64,000 nucleotides of DNA. Source: Leisingera aquaemixtae. GTDB taxonomy: Bacteria; Pseudomonadota; Alphaproteobacteria; Rhodobacterales; Rhodobacteraceae. Positions 45,034 to 53,636 of the stretch are shown here, piece after piece. Below the pieces are notes generated by a model that was not told the DNA's origin, ran no database searches, and saw only the letters and a list, made by a program, of their open reading frames with translations. Each line of letters starts with the position of its first letter. Positions within the stretch are counted from its first letter, which is position 1. The position numbers were made by a program, and so were the translations under genes. The stretch spans positions 248,001 through 312,000 of the forward strand of contig NZ_JAHVJQ010000001.1 of the NCBI RefSeq assembly GCF_019801145.1. Direction: 5' to 3'.

Positions 45034-45609
45034 ATGCTGCTTCAGGTGATCCGTGATCATCAGGATGCCCAAGAGATGTCTCTGGGAACATTTCTGGAGC
45101 AGCTGGGCGACAGGTCCTTCGGCTGGGCCATTCTGCTGGCATGCCTGGTCAACCTGCTGCCCTTGCCGCCTGGGGCCACGCTGATCACCGCCATCCCGCT
45201 TCTGATCTTCTGTACCCAGCTGGCCTTGGGGTTTTCCAGCGTGCGGCTGCCGCAGAGGCTTGCGCGGATCCGCATTTCAGGCGGTGCGATGCGCCGGATA
45301 GTTCTGCGCCTGCGCCCGATTTCCCGGCGGCTGGAGCGGATCGCCCGGCCGCGCCTTCCGGCTGTTTTTCAGCCGCGTCGGGAGCAGCTGATCGGGTGCC
45401 TTCTGCTGTTGGTCGCCCTGGCATTGTTCGTGCCGTTGCCGCTCAGCGGCTGGTTTCCCGCCATTTCCCTGTTTGTGACGAGTATAGGGCTGGTCGAGCG
45501 TGACGGTGTGATTGTGCTGACAGGGGCTGTCGCCGGGATCTTTTCGATAGCGCTGACGGTGTTTGTGGCCGCGTCGATCCTGATAGGCGCAAACAGTCTG
45601 CTGCACTGA
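45034..45609 (+). CDS. ExoD-family membrane protein
   Basis: 191 residues from the ATG at 45034; a TTG at 44965 in the same frame gives 214 residues, and neither start has a clear ribosome site. ExoD pattern: MSLGTFLEQLGDRSFGWAILLACLVNLLPLPPGATLITAIPLLIFCTQLALG, then a basic loop and two C-terminal hairpins. ExoD was named for an exopolysaccharide defect in Sinorhizobium and has been linked to alkali sensitivity; its molecular function is unknown. It lies alone between the two tRNA-Asn genes. Confidence 0.87.
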   Translation: MLLQVIRDHQDAQEMSLGTFLEQLGDRSFGWAILLACLVNLLPLPPGATLITAIPLLIFCTQLALGFSSVRLPQRLARIRISGGAMRRIVLRLRPISRRLERIARPRLPAVFQPRREQLIGCLLLLVALALFVPLPLSGWFPAISLFVTSIGLVERDGVIVLTGAVAGIFSIALTVFVAASILIGANSLLH

Positions 45610-45737
45610 CCCTGCCGTGTTCCGGGATTGCTTCTGCCCCGCTGCAATCCAGCGGCCTCAGGCTGCGTCCGGCATTGCACGGCGGCGCTTCAGCCGAGGG
45701 GGTTGTTCGATCAAGTCAGGCGGCGCCAGCCCAAAAC

Positions 45738-45765
45738 AGAAAAAGCGCCCTGGATGGAGCGCTTT
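45738..45765 (-). terminator. Terminator for tRNA-Asn copy 2 (minus strand)
   Basis: AAAGCGC (45742-45748) pairs with GCGCTTT (45759-45765); on the minus strand the stem is followed by TTTTTC. It lies 30 nt past the tRNA 3' end and differs in sequence from the terminator of copy 1. Confidence 0.75.
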
Positions 45766-45795
45766 GTGCTTTCTTTCCAACCTGTAAGGGGAGGT

Positions 45796-45870
45796 TGGCT
45801 CCGGCGGTAGGGATCGAACCTACGACCAATTGATTAACAGTCAACTGCTCTACCGCTGAGCTACGCCGGA
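45796..45870 (-). tRNA. tRNA-Asn (anticodon GTT), copy 2
   Basis: 75 nt, identical to copy 1 at 41959-42033 including the encoded CCA, in the same orientation. The identity ends at the gene borders apart from the promoter hexamers, which points to an older duplication with the tRNA body kept identical by selection or gene conversion. Confidence 0.98.
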
Positions 45871-45881
45871 ACGGTTCGTGC

Positions 45882-45911
45882 CGTATAACGCCCCCCGATT
45901 TAAGCGTCCAG
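45882..45911 (-). promoter_or_regulatory. Promoter of tRNA-Asn copy 2
   Basis: Minus-strand CTGGAC and TATACG with an 18-bp spacer, the same as in copy 1. The spacer sequences differ between the copies, so the hexamers are conserved by function. Confidence 0.6.
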
Positions 45912-45939
45912 AGGGCGGCGGAAATTTTTTGAAAAAAAA

Positions 45940-46857
45940 TCAGCTGCCGCCCAGTTCGAAAACCGCAGAGGCCGACAGGCCGCCTTGCGGCGCCGCTAAT
46001 CCGCGGCCTGTGAGGTCCACCAGATGCGCAAACACATTGCGCTCAGCGGCTTTCAGCAGTGCGGGCGGGGTGTCCGTGTAGATCAGTTCCGCCAGGGAGC
46101 GGGCGGTGGCGGGGGCCGAGGTCAAGGCCTTCAGAATGGCGGCTTCACGCGATTCCCTGTGGGCAATCAGCCAGTCAAGCCGTGCGCCCGGGTTGGAAAC
46201 CGGCGCCCCGTGGCCGGGGTGAAAAACCCGCCAGCTGCGCTGGCGCAGGCGGCGGCAGGAGGCCATGAAGTCGGTGAGATCGCCATCCGGCGGCGACACC
46301 AGGGAACTGGCCCAGCCCATCACATGGTCGGCGGTAAAACAGGCATCTTTCCAGGCCAGCGCAATGTGGTTGCCAAGATGGCCCGGAGTGTGAATCACTT
46401 CCAGATCCCAGCTGTCCCCGGCAATCGTTTCACCATCGGCGAGGGTGGTGTCCGGGGTGAACGCCTGGTCTATGCCTTCGCCGCCGCCGGCCAGCCCATT
46501 CGCGGCCAGCCCGGCCATGACACTGCTGCGCCCCGCTTGCGGACCGCCGAAGGCATAGACCGGCGCGCCGGTGGCCTGGCTGAGGCCGCGGGCCAGCGGC
46601 GAATGATCCAGATGGCTGTGGGTCACAATGATATGGGTGATCTGCTGGCCAGGCTGCACCGCCGCGAGGATTGCCGCGAGATGCACGTCCGACTCCGGGC
46701 CCGGGTCGATCACCGCCAGCCCGCCGGTGCCCAGCAGGTAGGTGTTGGTGCCCCGGTAGGTCATCGGTGAGGGATTCGGGGCCAGAATGCGGCGCAAGCC
46801 CGGCTCCAGCTCCTCGGCGAGGCCGGGTTGCGGGTTGAATTCATCCGGTGCCTGCAT
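45940..46857 (-). CDS. MBL-fold metallohydrolase (LACTB2-like)
   Basis: 305 residues. Metallo-beta-lactamase core: IIVTHSHLDHSPLARGL (HxHxDH), IHTPGHLGNHIALAW, TADHVMGWASSLVSPPDG and HPGHGAPV. The C-terminal winged-helix-like domain (LIYTDTPPALLKAAERNVFAHLVDL) is the layout of LACTB2/endoribonuclease-type and hydroxyacylglutathione-hydrolase-like proteins. The substrate is unproven. Divergent from the histidine kinase gene. Confidence 0.9.
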   Translation of the reverse strand: MQAPDEFNPQPGLAEELEPGLRRILAPNPSPMTYRGTNTYLLGTGGLAVIDPGPESDVHLAAILAAVQPGQQITHIIVTHSHLDHSPLARGLSQATGAPVYAFGGPQAGRSSVMAGLAANGLAGGGEGIDQAFTPDTTLADGETIAGDSWDLEVIHTPGHLGNHIALAWKDACFTADHVMGWASSLVSPPDGDLTDFMASCRRLRQRSWRVFHPGHGAPVSNPGARLDWLIAHRESREAAILKALTSAPATARSLAELIYTDTPPALLKAAERNVFAHLVDLTGRGLAAPQGGLSASAVFELGGS

Positions 46858-46939
46858 GGTTCAGTCCCAAAGCTGTTTTCCTAGTGATTGCACCGCAGGC
46901 AATCTTTTCTCTTTCCCCGGCGCCCTATAGGCTTAGCCC

Positions 46940-48259
46940 ATGTTCTTCAAATGGCTCAAACGATATATGCCGCGCAGCCTATACGCCAGGGCGGCCCTGA
47001 TCCTGGTTGTGCCCATCGTGGCACTGCAGATCGTGATCTCAGTCGTGTTCATCAAACGCGATCTGGAGGATGTGACCGTTCAGATGACGGCAACTATCCA
47101 GCGGGAAATGGAGCTGCTGCGCCAGATCGCGGACGCCGCACCGGATCAGGAGGCAGCGCTGGCGCAGATTGCGCCGGTATTGCAGCCGTTGCAGATGCAG
47201 GCACGGTTTCTGCCGCCGGGTGCGCCGTTGCCGGAGGATGAGTTCAGCCTGATCGAGTTTTCCGGCCGTGTGGTGCGGGAGGAACTGGGGAAGACTTTCC
47301 CAAGTTTTCTGTCGGCACGGTTCCTGCCGAACCGCCTTGTTCAGGTCTACTTCGGCACTGCGCACGGGCTGGTGGAGCTGAGTTTCGACCGCCGCCGGGT
47401 GACTGCCGCAGCGCCGCATCAGCTGATTGTCACGATGATGCTGTTCGGCTTTCTGATGATGATGATTTCTTTCCTGTACATGCGCAATCAGCTGCGCCCC
47501 ATCAAGCGCCTGGCGGATGCGGCTGAGGCATTCGGGCGGGGCAGGGCAGTGCCCTATTCCCCTGCCGGCGCAACCGAGGTGCGGGCGGCCGGCAGCGCCT
47601 TTCTGGATATGCGGGCCAGAATAGAGCGGCAGATCGAGCAGCGCACGCTGATGCTGTCGGGGGTGAGCCACGATCTGCGCACGCCGCTGACCCGGATGAA
47701 GTTGGAACTGGCGATGCTGGATGAGGAGGAGGCGGCGCCTATGCTGCGCGACGTCGACGAGATGCAGGCGCTGCTGGATGCGTTTCTGGATTTCTCCCGC
47801 GGTGCTGCGGTGAGCGAGCCTGAGCCGGTGGACCCGCATGAGCTGGTCCGCGATATCGTTAGCGGCTGGCAGCGCCAGGAGAATCTGGTGGCGGTCGGTG
47901 AAATGACCGGTGCGGGCGAGGTCATGCTGCGCCGCCACCCGATGCGCCGGGCGGTGGAGAACCTGATTTCAAACGCGGTGCGCTACGGAACCCAGGCGCG
48001 GGTTTCTGTCGCGGTGACTGACCGCTCGGTGCGGATCCGGGTGGAGGATGACGGGCCGGGCATTCCCGCAGAGCAGCGGGGCGATGCAGTCCGGCCCTTT
48101 ACCCGTTTGGACCCGGCCCGCAATCAGGACCGGGGCTCTGGTGTGGGGCTGGGCCTGGCAATCGTTGCAGACACCGCCCGTGCGCATGGCGGCACCCTGC
48201 GGCTGGGGGAGAGCGCAGACCTGGGGGGGCTGAAGGCGGACATCGTCATCGCCCGCTGA
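46940..48259 (+). CDS. EnvZ-type sensor histidine kinase
   Basis: 439 residues. First membrane helix at about 17-37, a periplasmic sensor of about 120 residues, second helix at about 162-182, then a HAMP domain. The dimerisation box SGVSHDLRTPLTRMK carries His244. The ATPase domain has NLISNAVRYG (N box), DDGPGIP (G1) and GSGVGLGLAIV (G2). It phosphorylates a response regulator, but none lies within the window on either side, so its partner is elsewhere. The sensor domain gives no ligand hint. Confidence 0.94.
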   Translation: MFFKWLKRYMPRSLYARAALILVVPIVALQIVISVVFIKRDLEDVTVQMTATIQREMELLRQIADAAPDQEAALAQIAPVLQPLQMQARFLPPGAPLPEDEFSLIEFSGRVVREELGKTFPSFLSARFLPNRLVQVYFGTAHGLVELSFDRRRVTAAAPHQLIVTMMLFGFLMMMISFLYMRNQLRPIKRLADAAEAFGRGRAVPYSPAGATEVRAAGSAFLDMRARIERQIEQRTLMLSGVSHDLRTPLTRMKLELAMLDEEEAAPMLRDVDEMQALLDAFLDFSRGAAVSEPEPVDPHELVRDIVSGWQRQENLVAVGEMTGAGEVMLRRHPMRRAVENLISNAVRYGTQARVSVAVTDRSVRIRVEDDGPGIPAEQRGDAVRPFTRLDPARNQDRGSGVGLGLAIVADTARAHGGTLRLGESADLGGLKADIVIAR

Positions 48260-48312
48260 TTTGGCCGCGGGCAATTGCGGCGGCTCAGGCCGCCGAAGAG
48301 TGCGCCATTGCG

Positions 48313-49497
48313 CTAGGCGAATTCCTTGGTCAGAGTGTTGAAGCCGGTCTCGATTGCCGAAGCGGCCTTGGCCAGGTTCTCTCCGCCAGATGCGATGCTG
48401 GCAACAGTGGTGCCGACGCCCAGGCTTCCGACCCAGATCAGCCATTTCGCCCAAACCGGGTCCTTGTGACGCAGGGCATCGACCGCCTTTTCCGTGCTGT
48501 CGAGGAACTTCTCGGCCGGCTTGATGCTGACGTGATAGGCTTCGATGTCCTTGATCAGCTTTGCGGTGGCCTTGCGGGCCTCCTCCATCGCGGCATAGAG
48601 CCCATCCAGCTTCTTGCTTTTGTAGCCCCGGTCCTTGGCCATCTTGCCCAGCTTTTTGTCAATCTCCTTGTCGAGCTTCGACTGCTTGTCCAGGAGCTTG
48701 TTCAGCTCCTTGCCGAGGCCCGCGATCTCAACCTCGATGTTCTTCAGCTTGGCCTTGTAGGTCGCCAGATGCTTGTTGACCCGGTTGAAGCCTGCGGTTT
48801 CGATCATCAGGAAATCCGCCAGGAATTCCTTGCCGATCTCCTTGGCCTTCACCTTGGTCTTGGATTCCTTTTCATAGGCTGAGACCAGCTGCTTCAGCGC
48901 CTTTTCCAGCTCCCCGTGGACCTTGACGATGTCGGAGGTCACTTTTTGCACCGCGCGTGCGATCGAAACGACGCTTTGGGCGATGCCATATATGCTGGCG
49001 GCAATCGAGGCGCCGCCGGTAACCGCACCGGCCGCCAGCGAGGCGGTGCTGCCGATCACTGCTGCACTGCCCAGCACAATCGTGCTGACCACCTTGAACC
49101 GGTACTTGTTGCGGGCCTTGTTGCCCTGTTTCCATTTCGTAAGATGTTTGTTCGTGACCTGCTCAATCGACTTTTCGTATTTGGCAAAGATCTTCTTGAT
49201 GTCGGCATCAAGCTCCTTCACCTCCTTGTCGCTCAGCGGCATGACCGAGCCCAGGTTGTTGGCAGCGTCGACCCGCAGGCAGCATTCGCTCAGCAGCATT
49301 TTGTATTCTTTCGTCGCGTCATCATAGAGCTTGGCGACAAAACGGGCATCGGTGTCCAGTTCCTTGGCGACGTCCTTGTCGACTTCGACTGTCGCAACAA
49401 AGGTCATGTTGCCGAGCTTCACGAATTTCGGCTTGACCTTCTTCGTGACCTCGTTCTTGACGTCTGCCTTGATGATGGTGAGCTTTTCTGTCGCCAT
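48313..49497 (-). CDS. Large Lys-rich orphan with hydrophobic hairpin, possible alpha-pore-forming protein
   Basis: 394 residues, no signal peptide, 61 Lys to 9 Arg by my count. Residues 1-130 are charged and mostly helical. Residues 137-180 are a Gly/Ala/Ser-rich hydrophobic pair of helices (STIVLGSAAVIG, SLAAGAVTGGASIAASIYGI). Residues 180-345 look like long amphipathic coiled-coil helices, and a second hydrophobic patch lies at 349-371 (WAKWLIWVGSLGVGTTVASIA). This layout of a hydrophobic head between long helices resembles ClyA/Hbl-type alpha-pore-forming proteins or pore-forming effectors, but I find no sequence motif that proves it. Single gene, convergent with the kinase. Confidence 0.75.
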   Translation of the reverse strand: MATEKLTIIKADVKNEVTKKVKPKFVKLGNMTFVATVEVDKDVAKELDTDARFVAKLYDDATKEYKMLLSECCLRVDAANNLGSVMPLSDKEVKELDADIKKIFAKYEKSIEQVTNKHLTKWKQGNKARNKYRFKVVSTIVLGSAAVIGSTASLAAGAVTGGASIAASIYGIAQSVVSIARAVQKVTSDIVKVHGELEKALKQLVSAYEKESKTKVKAKEIGKEFLADFLMIETAGFNRVNKHLATYKAKLKNIEVEIAGLGKELNKLLDKQSKLDKEIDKKLGKMAKDRGYKSKKLDGLYAAMEEARKATAKLIKDIEAYHVSIKPAEKFLDSTEKAVDALRHKDPVWAKWLIWVGSLGVGTTVASIASGGENLAKAASAIETGFNTLTKEFA

Positions 49498-49735
49498 GAA
49501 ATCTCGTGCCTCTGAAACTGTTTTGCGGCGGGTCCGGCAGCTGAAAACGGAATGGAAATCGTCAAAAGAATTGTGTGGCTTGCCCGGATGCCACTTTACC
49601 CCACGGCAGGGTGAATGAAAGCAAAAGCTGCTGGCGGCATGAAGGATGCCTTAACGGGAATGGGACGGAGGAAGCGGTGCTTCCCGGCGTGCAGCGGTGC
49701 TGTCGCGGAACCATAGCCGAATTAGAGCAAGAGAA

Positions 49736-49811
49736 TGGTAGGCCCGGCAGGATTCGAACCTGCAACCAAAGCGTTATGAGCGCTCTGCTCTAACCGTTGA
49801 GCTACAGGCCC
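49736..49811 (-). tRNA. tRNA with anticodon CAT, probably tRNA-Ile2 (lysidine type)
   Basis: 76 nt with encoded CCA. Anticodon loop CTCATAA; T arm GCAGGTTCGAATCCTGC. The acceptor has C4-G69 and C5-G68, the pairs used by TilS to recognise tRNA-Ile2, and a short D loop as in E. coli tRNA-Ile2. The elongator tRNA-Met lacks these pairs in E. coli. G1-U72 is a wobble pair. Confidence 0.9.
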
Positions 49812-49823
49812 GCCATGGGGTTG

Positions 49824-49852
49824 TGGTTAGGAAATGGGGCGGGCAAGGTCAA
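49824..49852 (-). promoter_or_regulatory. Promoter of the CAT tRNA
   Basis: Minus-strand TTGACC and TAACCA, 17 bp apart, end 12 bp before the tRNA. The upstream hexamer overlaps the last codons of the LysR gene. Confidence 0.55.
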
Positions 49853-50790
49853 GCGGTGATTGCAGAAGCGGCGGGCGATTTCGCTGCCGGGGTCCGGTGC
49901 AGGGCTTCCAGACGGGCCACCGTGTGCTGGATGGTCAGATCCCGGCGCCGGTCCGGTGTCCGGCGGGAGGGGTAGACGGCAAACACGTCCTTCAGGGGCG
50001 CCTCATAGCCGGGCAGCACCTGTTCGTATTCGCCGCTGGCAAGCTGCGCCTCGACCATGAAGCGGGGTGCGCGGGTGTAGCCGGAGCCGCTGCTGACGGC
50101 GCGCATGATCAGGTCGGGGTCATCGGCGGTGAAACCCACCTGCACCGGCGCCGGATATTCCTGCCCGCCGCGGCGCAGGGGGAAGAAGCCGCGGGTCTGG
50201 TCCTCGTGATGCTGGATGAACTTCAGCCGCTTCAGTTCCTCCGGCGTTTGCGGCCGGGTTTCGCGGTCCAGGTAGTCCGGGGTTGCAAACAGCACGGTTT
50301 CCAGGGTGGAAATCTTGCGGCCAAAGCCGTCGGTGTCGCCCAGTTGCCCGGTGCGGATTGCCAGGTCGTAGCCTTCGCGCACCACATCGACCAGCCGGTC
50401 CTCCAGCCGCATCACGATGTTCAGATCCGGGTGCTCTCGGTTCAGGTCCAGCAGCATCGGCCCGATCACGCTGCGCCCCAGAAAGGAGTTCACGCTGATG
50501 CGGAAGGTGCCGGAGACACTGCCTTCCAGCGCGTCTACCTCCGCTGTCATGCGGTTGTATCCGGACAGCAGCGTTTGCGCGTGGCTGTAGACCAGATCGC
50601 CCGCGCGGGTGGCGTGGATGCCCTTGGCTGTGCGGTGCAGCAGTTGCTGGCCCATCAGCGCCTCCAGCTGCTTGATCTGCTGGCTGACCGCAGATTGGGT
50701 GATGCCGCGGCGCTGGGCGGCGCGGTTCAGGCTGCCTTCGTCCAGGGCGATGGTGAATGTCTCCAGCAGCGTCAGCTTATCCATGTCCAT
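49849..50790 (-). CDS. LysR-family transcriptional regulator
   Basis: 313 residues, or 311 from the second ATG at 50784, which has AGGA at better spacing. Winged helix: LTLLETFTIALDEGSLNRAAQRRGITQSAVSQQIKQLEALMGQQLLHRTAKGIHATRAG. Effector domain: FRISVNSFLGRSVIGPMLLDLNREHPDLNIVMR. It is divergent from the Tat-exported MBL hydrolase and abuts a 7-bp inverted repeat, so that gene is its likely target. Confidence 0.93.
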   Translation of the reverse strand: MDMDKLTLLETFTIALDEGSLNRAAQRRGITQSAVSQQIKQLEALMGQQLLHRTAKGIHATRAGDLVYSHAQTLLSGYNRMTAEVDALEGSVSGTFRISVNSFLGRSVIGPMLLDLNREHPDLNIVMRLEDRLVDVVREGYDLAIRTGQLGDTDGFGRKISTLETVLFATPDYLDRETRPQTPEELKRLKFIQHHEDQTRGFFPLRRGGQEYPAPVQVGFTADDPDLIMRAVSSGSGYTRAPRFMVEAQLASGEYEQVLPGYEAPLKDVFAVYPSRRTPDRRRDLTIQHTVARLEALHRTPAAKSPAASAITA

Positions 50791-50820
50791 CCTATAAGGG
50801 TTGCTAATAACTGTTATAGG
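50791..50820. promoter_or_regulatory. Inverted repeat at the LysR start, candidate operator
   Basis: CCTATAA (50791-50797) and TTATAGG (50814-50820) are perfect 7-bp arms with a 16-bp AT-rich spacer, directly upstream of the LysR start codon. Its position suits autorepression and activation of the divergent gene. Confidence 0.5.
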
Positions 50821-50903
50821 TGCTGCCGGGCTGCAAGCCGCAGAAACGCGCGGTTAAGTCCGTTGCACAGGAGTATTTCCTGAAACAGATATTGGAGTTT
50901 CTT

Positions 50904-51884
50904 ATGATAATCAATCGCAGGGCATTTCTGGGCGGGCTGGCAGCGGCCCCGGCGGCGGCGCTGGCCACCGGGTTTGCAGGCAGCAGTTGGGCTTGGGCCG
51001 CCGAAGGCGCAGCGGCGGCTACCCCGGTCATCCACTCCTTCACCCTTGGGGATGCCAGGGTCACGGTGCTGCTGGACGGGCACCTGCCGCTGGGCACCCA
51101 GCTGTTCAACACCTATGACGCTGCCAAGGCGGAAACCGTGCTGGCGCAGGGCTTGCACCGGATGCAGGACGATGCGCTGCAGATCCCGGTCAATGGCTAC
51201 CTGATAGAGCGCGGCGGGAAAAAGCTGCTGATCGACACCGGCACCGCCCAGCTGATGGGGCCGGGCCTGGGAGCGCTGGGCGCCGGGCTGGCGGCGGCCG
51301 GGGTTGCGCCGGGGAGCATTGATACCGTGCTCTTGACCCATATCCACCCGGACCATTCCGGCGGGCTGATCAAGCCGGACGGAGCCGCGGCCTTTGCCAA
51401 TGCAGAGCTGGTGGTGGCGCAGCGGGAATGGGACTTCTGGCATGACGATGCCATAATGGCCGGCGTGCCTGAGGGGAGCCGTGGTTTCTTTGACATGGCC
51501 CGCCGCTCTGTCGCGCCCTATTCGGACCGGCTGCAGCTGCTGCAGGGGGAAGGCGCGGCCGCACCCGGTTTCACCGCGCTGGAGCTGCCGGGCCACACAC
51601 CGGGCCACACCGGGTTTATGCTGGATGCGGGCAGCGAGGGGCTTCTGTTCTGGGGCGACCTGATCCACAGCGCCGCCTTGCAGTTTGCGCTGCCGGACTG
51701 GACCATCGCCTTTGACACCGACCCTGGCCTGACCGCCCAGACCCGGCGGCGGACGCTGGACCGGGCGGCGGCGGACAATCTGCTGGTCACCGGCGCGCAT
51801 CTGGACTTTCCGGCGCTGGGCCGGGTGCTGCCGCAGGGGGAGGCCTTTGCCTATCAGCCGGCGCCCTGGCAGTTCGGCCTCTGA
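50904..51884 (+). CDS. Tat-exported MBL-fold hydrolase
   Basis: 326 residues from the ATG at 50904, with GGAG 6 nt upstream. A twin-arginine signal (MIINRRAFLGGLAAAPAAALATG) sends it folded, with metal loaded, to the periplasm. The metallo-beta-lactamase core reads LLTHIHPDHSGGLI (HxHxDH), LELPGHTPGHTGFML, FWGDLIHSAALQF and TGAHLDFPALG. The layout resembles quorum-quenching lactonases and organophosphate hydrolases of the periplasmic MBL group. A lactonase role is possible but unproven. Probably controlled by the divergent LysR. Confidence 0.9.
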   Translation: MIINRRAFLGGLAAAPAAALATGFAGSSWAWAAEGAAAATPVIHSFTLGDARVTVLLDGHLPLGTQLFNTYDAAKAETVLAQGLHRMQDDALQIPVNGYLIERGGKKLLIDTGTAQLMGPGLGALGAGLAAAGVAPGSIDTVLLTHIHPDHSGGLIKPDGAAAFANAELVVAQREWDFWHDDAIMAGVPEGSRGFFDMARRSVAPYSDRLQLLQGEGAAAPGFTALELPGHTPGHTGFMLDAGSEGLLFWGDLIHSAALQFALPDWTIAFDTDPGLTAQTRRRTLDRAAADNLLVTGAHLDFPALGRVLPQGEAFAYQPAPWQFGL

Positions 51885-51996
51885 GCCGGTAAAACCCCGC
51901 GCCGCGCCCCTTAATCGGGGTGCGGTGCAATCGCTTGTTTCCTTCCGTTCCGCCTTGCGCTAAAGGCTGCCGCAACGTGTTGGAAGGAGCCATGTG

Positions 51997-53043
51997 ATGA
52001 CCAGCGGCAAGAACGGCCTGACCTATGCAGATGCAGGTGTGGACATTGATGCGGGCAACGCCCTGGTTGACCGGATCAAGCCGGCCGCCAAGCGCACCAA
52101 CCGCCCCGGCGTGGCCAGCGGGCTGGGAGGTTTCGGCGCGCTGTTCGATCTGAAAGCTGCCGGCTACAACGATCCGATCCTGGTCGGCGCCACTGACGGC
52201 GTCGGCACCAAGCTGCGGATCGCCATTGACACCGGTGTGGTGGATGGCGTCGGCATCGATCTGGTGGCCATGTGCGTGAACGACTTGGTTTGCCAGGGCG
52301 CCGAGCCGCTGTTCTTCCTCGACTATTTTGCCACCGGCAAGCTGGAAACCGACGTCGCGGCCCGCATCATCGAAGGCATCGCCGAGGGCTGCGTGCGCTC
52401 CGGCTGCGCGCTGATCGGCGGTGAGACCGCGGAAATGCCGGGCATGTACCCCGAAGGCGACTTTGACCTGGCTGGTTTTGCCGTGGGGGCGATGGAACGC
52501 GGCACTGCGCTGCCCGACGGTGTTCAGGAAGGCGACGTGCTGCTGGGGCTGGCGTCCGACGGCGTGCACTCCAACGGCTACTCGCTGGTGCGCAAGCTGG
52601 TTGAGGTCTCCGGTCTCGGCTGGGAGGCTGACTGCCCGTTCGGCGAAGGCTCGCTGGGTGCGGCGCTGCTGACCCCGACCCGCCTTTACGTCAAACAGTG
52701 CCTGGCGGCGGTGCGGGCAGGGGGCGTGCATGCGCTGGCCCATATCACCGGCGGCGGCCTGACCGAGAATCTGCCGCGGGTCCTGCCCGAGGACCTGGGC
52801 GCCGATATCGACCTGAACGCCTGGGACCTGCCGCCCGTGTTTAAATGGATGGCGGAAACCGGCGGCATTGCCGAGGCAGAGATGCTGAAGACCTTCAATT
52901 GCGGCATCGGCATGATCCTGTCCGTCTCTGCAGACCGCGCTGATGAGCTGGTGAAGGTTCTGGAGGGCGAAGGCGAGACCGTGGCCCGTCTGGGCGCCGT
53001 CACCGCAGGTGCCGGCATGCGCTATTCGGGCAAGCTGCTGTGA
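51997..53043 (+). CDS. purM: Phosphoribosylformylglycinamidine cyclo-ligase (AIR synthetase)
   Basis: 348 residues from the ATG at 51997, with GGAAGGAG 6 nt upstream. It closes the imidazole ring in purine synthesis using ATP. Conserved parts: [92 protein letters not shown] and [17 protein letters not shown]. purN starts within its stop codon (GTGA). Confidence 0.99.
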   Translation: MTSGKNGLTYADAGVDIDAGNALVDRIKPAAKRTNRPGVASGLGGFGALFDLKAAGYNDPILVGATDGVGTKLRIAIDTGVVDGVGIDLVAMCVNDLVCQGAEPLFFLDYFATGKLETDVAARIIEGIAEGCVRSGCALIGGETAEMPGMYPEGDFDLAGFAVGAMERGTALPDGVQEGDVLLGLASDGVHSNGYSLVRKLVEVSGLGWEADCPFGEGSLGAALLTPTRLYVKQCLAAVRAGGVHALAHITGGGLTENLPRVLPEDLGADIDLNAWDLPPVFKWMAETGGIAEAEMLKTFNCGIGMILSVSADRADELVKVLEGEGETVARLGAVTAGAGMRYSGKLL

Positions 53044-53636
53044 GCCACAAGAAGGTCGCGATCCTGATTTCCGGCGGCGGCTCCAACATGGTGTCGCTGC
53101 TGGATAGCATGACCGGCGATCACCCGGCGCGTCCCTGCCTGGTCCTGTCCAACAACGCCGAAGCAGGCGGTCTGGCCAAGGCTGCCGCGGCCGGTGTTGC
53201 AACCGCCGTGGTCGACCACCGCCCGTTCAAGGGCGACCGGGAAGCCTTTGAGACCGAACTTGTGAAACCCATTTTTGAGGCGGGTGCAGATATCGTCTGC
53301 CTGGCCGGGTTCATGCGGGTCCTGACCGCCGGGTTTGTCTCTCAGTTTGAAGGGCGGATGCTGAACATCCACCCCTCCTTGCTGCCGAAGTACAAGGGGC
53401 TGCACACCCACGCCCGCGCGCTGGAAGCAGGCGACAGCGAGCACGGCTGCACCGTGCATGAGGTGACACCGCTGCTGGATGACGGCCCCATCCTGGGCCA
53501 GGCGCGGGTGCCTGTGCTGGCGGATGATACGCCGGACGCGCTGGCAGCGCGGGTGCTGGTGCAGGAGCACAAACTGTACCCGGCCGTGCTGCGCCGCTTT
53601 GCTGCGGGCGACAAGACACCGGTGCAATTGCCCTAG
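53040..53636 (+). CDS. purN: Phosphoribosylglycinamide formyltransferase
   Basis: 198 residues with a GTG start at 53040 overlapping the purM stop by 4 nt. It transfers formyl from 10-formyl-THF to GAR, the third step of purine synthesis. Motifs: [61 protein letters not shown] (catalytic Asn-His), and [19 protein letters not shown] with the active-site Asp. Its last codons overlap a small membrane-protein gene on the other strand. Confidence 0.98.
   Translation: MSHKKVAILISGGGSNMVSLLDSMTGDHPARPCLVLSNNAEAGGLAKAAAAGVATAVVDHRPFKGDREAFETELVKPIFEAGADIVCLAGFMRVLTAGFVSQFEGRMLNIHPSLLPKYKGLHTHARALEAGDSEHGCTVHEVTPLLDDGPILGQARVPVLADDTPDALAARVLVQEHKLYPAVLRRFAAGDKTPVQLP

Noticed and set aside
41959-45870. 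Prophage or integrative element between the tRNA-Asn copies
   Set aside because: No integrase, transposase or phage gene lies between them; only the milder claim of a repeat-bounded segment is kept.
49736-49811. Elongator tRNA-Met for the CAT tRNA
   Set aside because: C4-G69 and C5-G68 and the short D loop match TilS-type tRNA-Ile2 better. Kept as the alternative, since the anticodon alone cannot decide.
51787-53202. A 471-codon minus-strand frame across purM
   Set aside because: Antisense to purM and to the end of the MBL gene; no domain.
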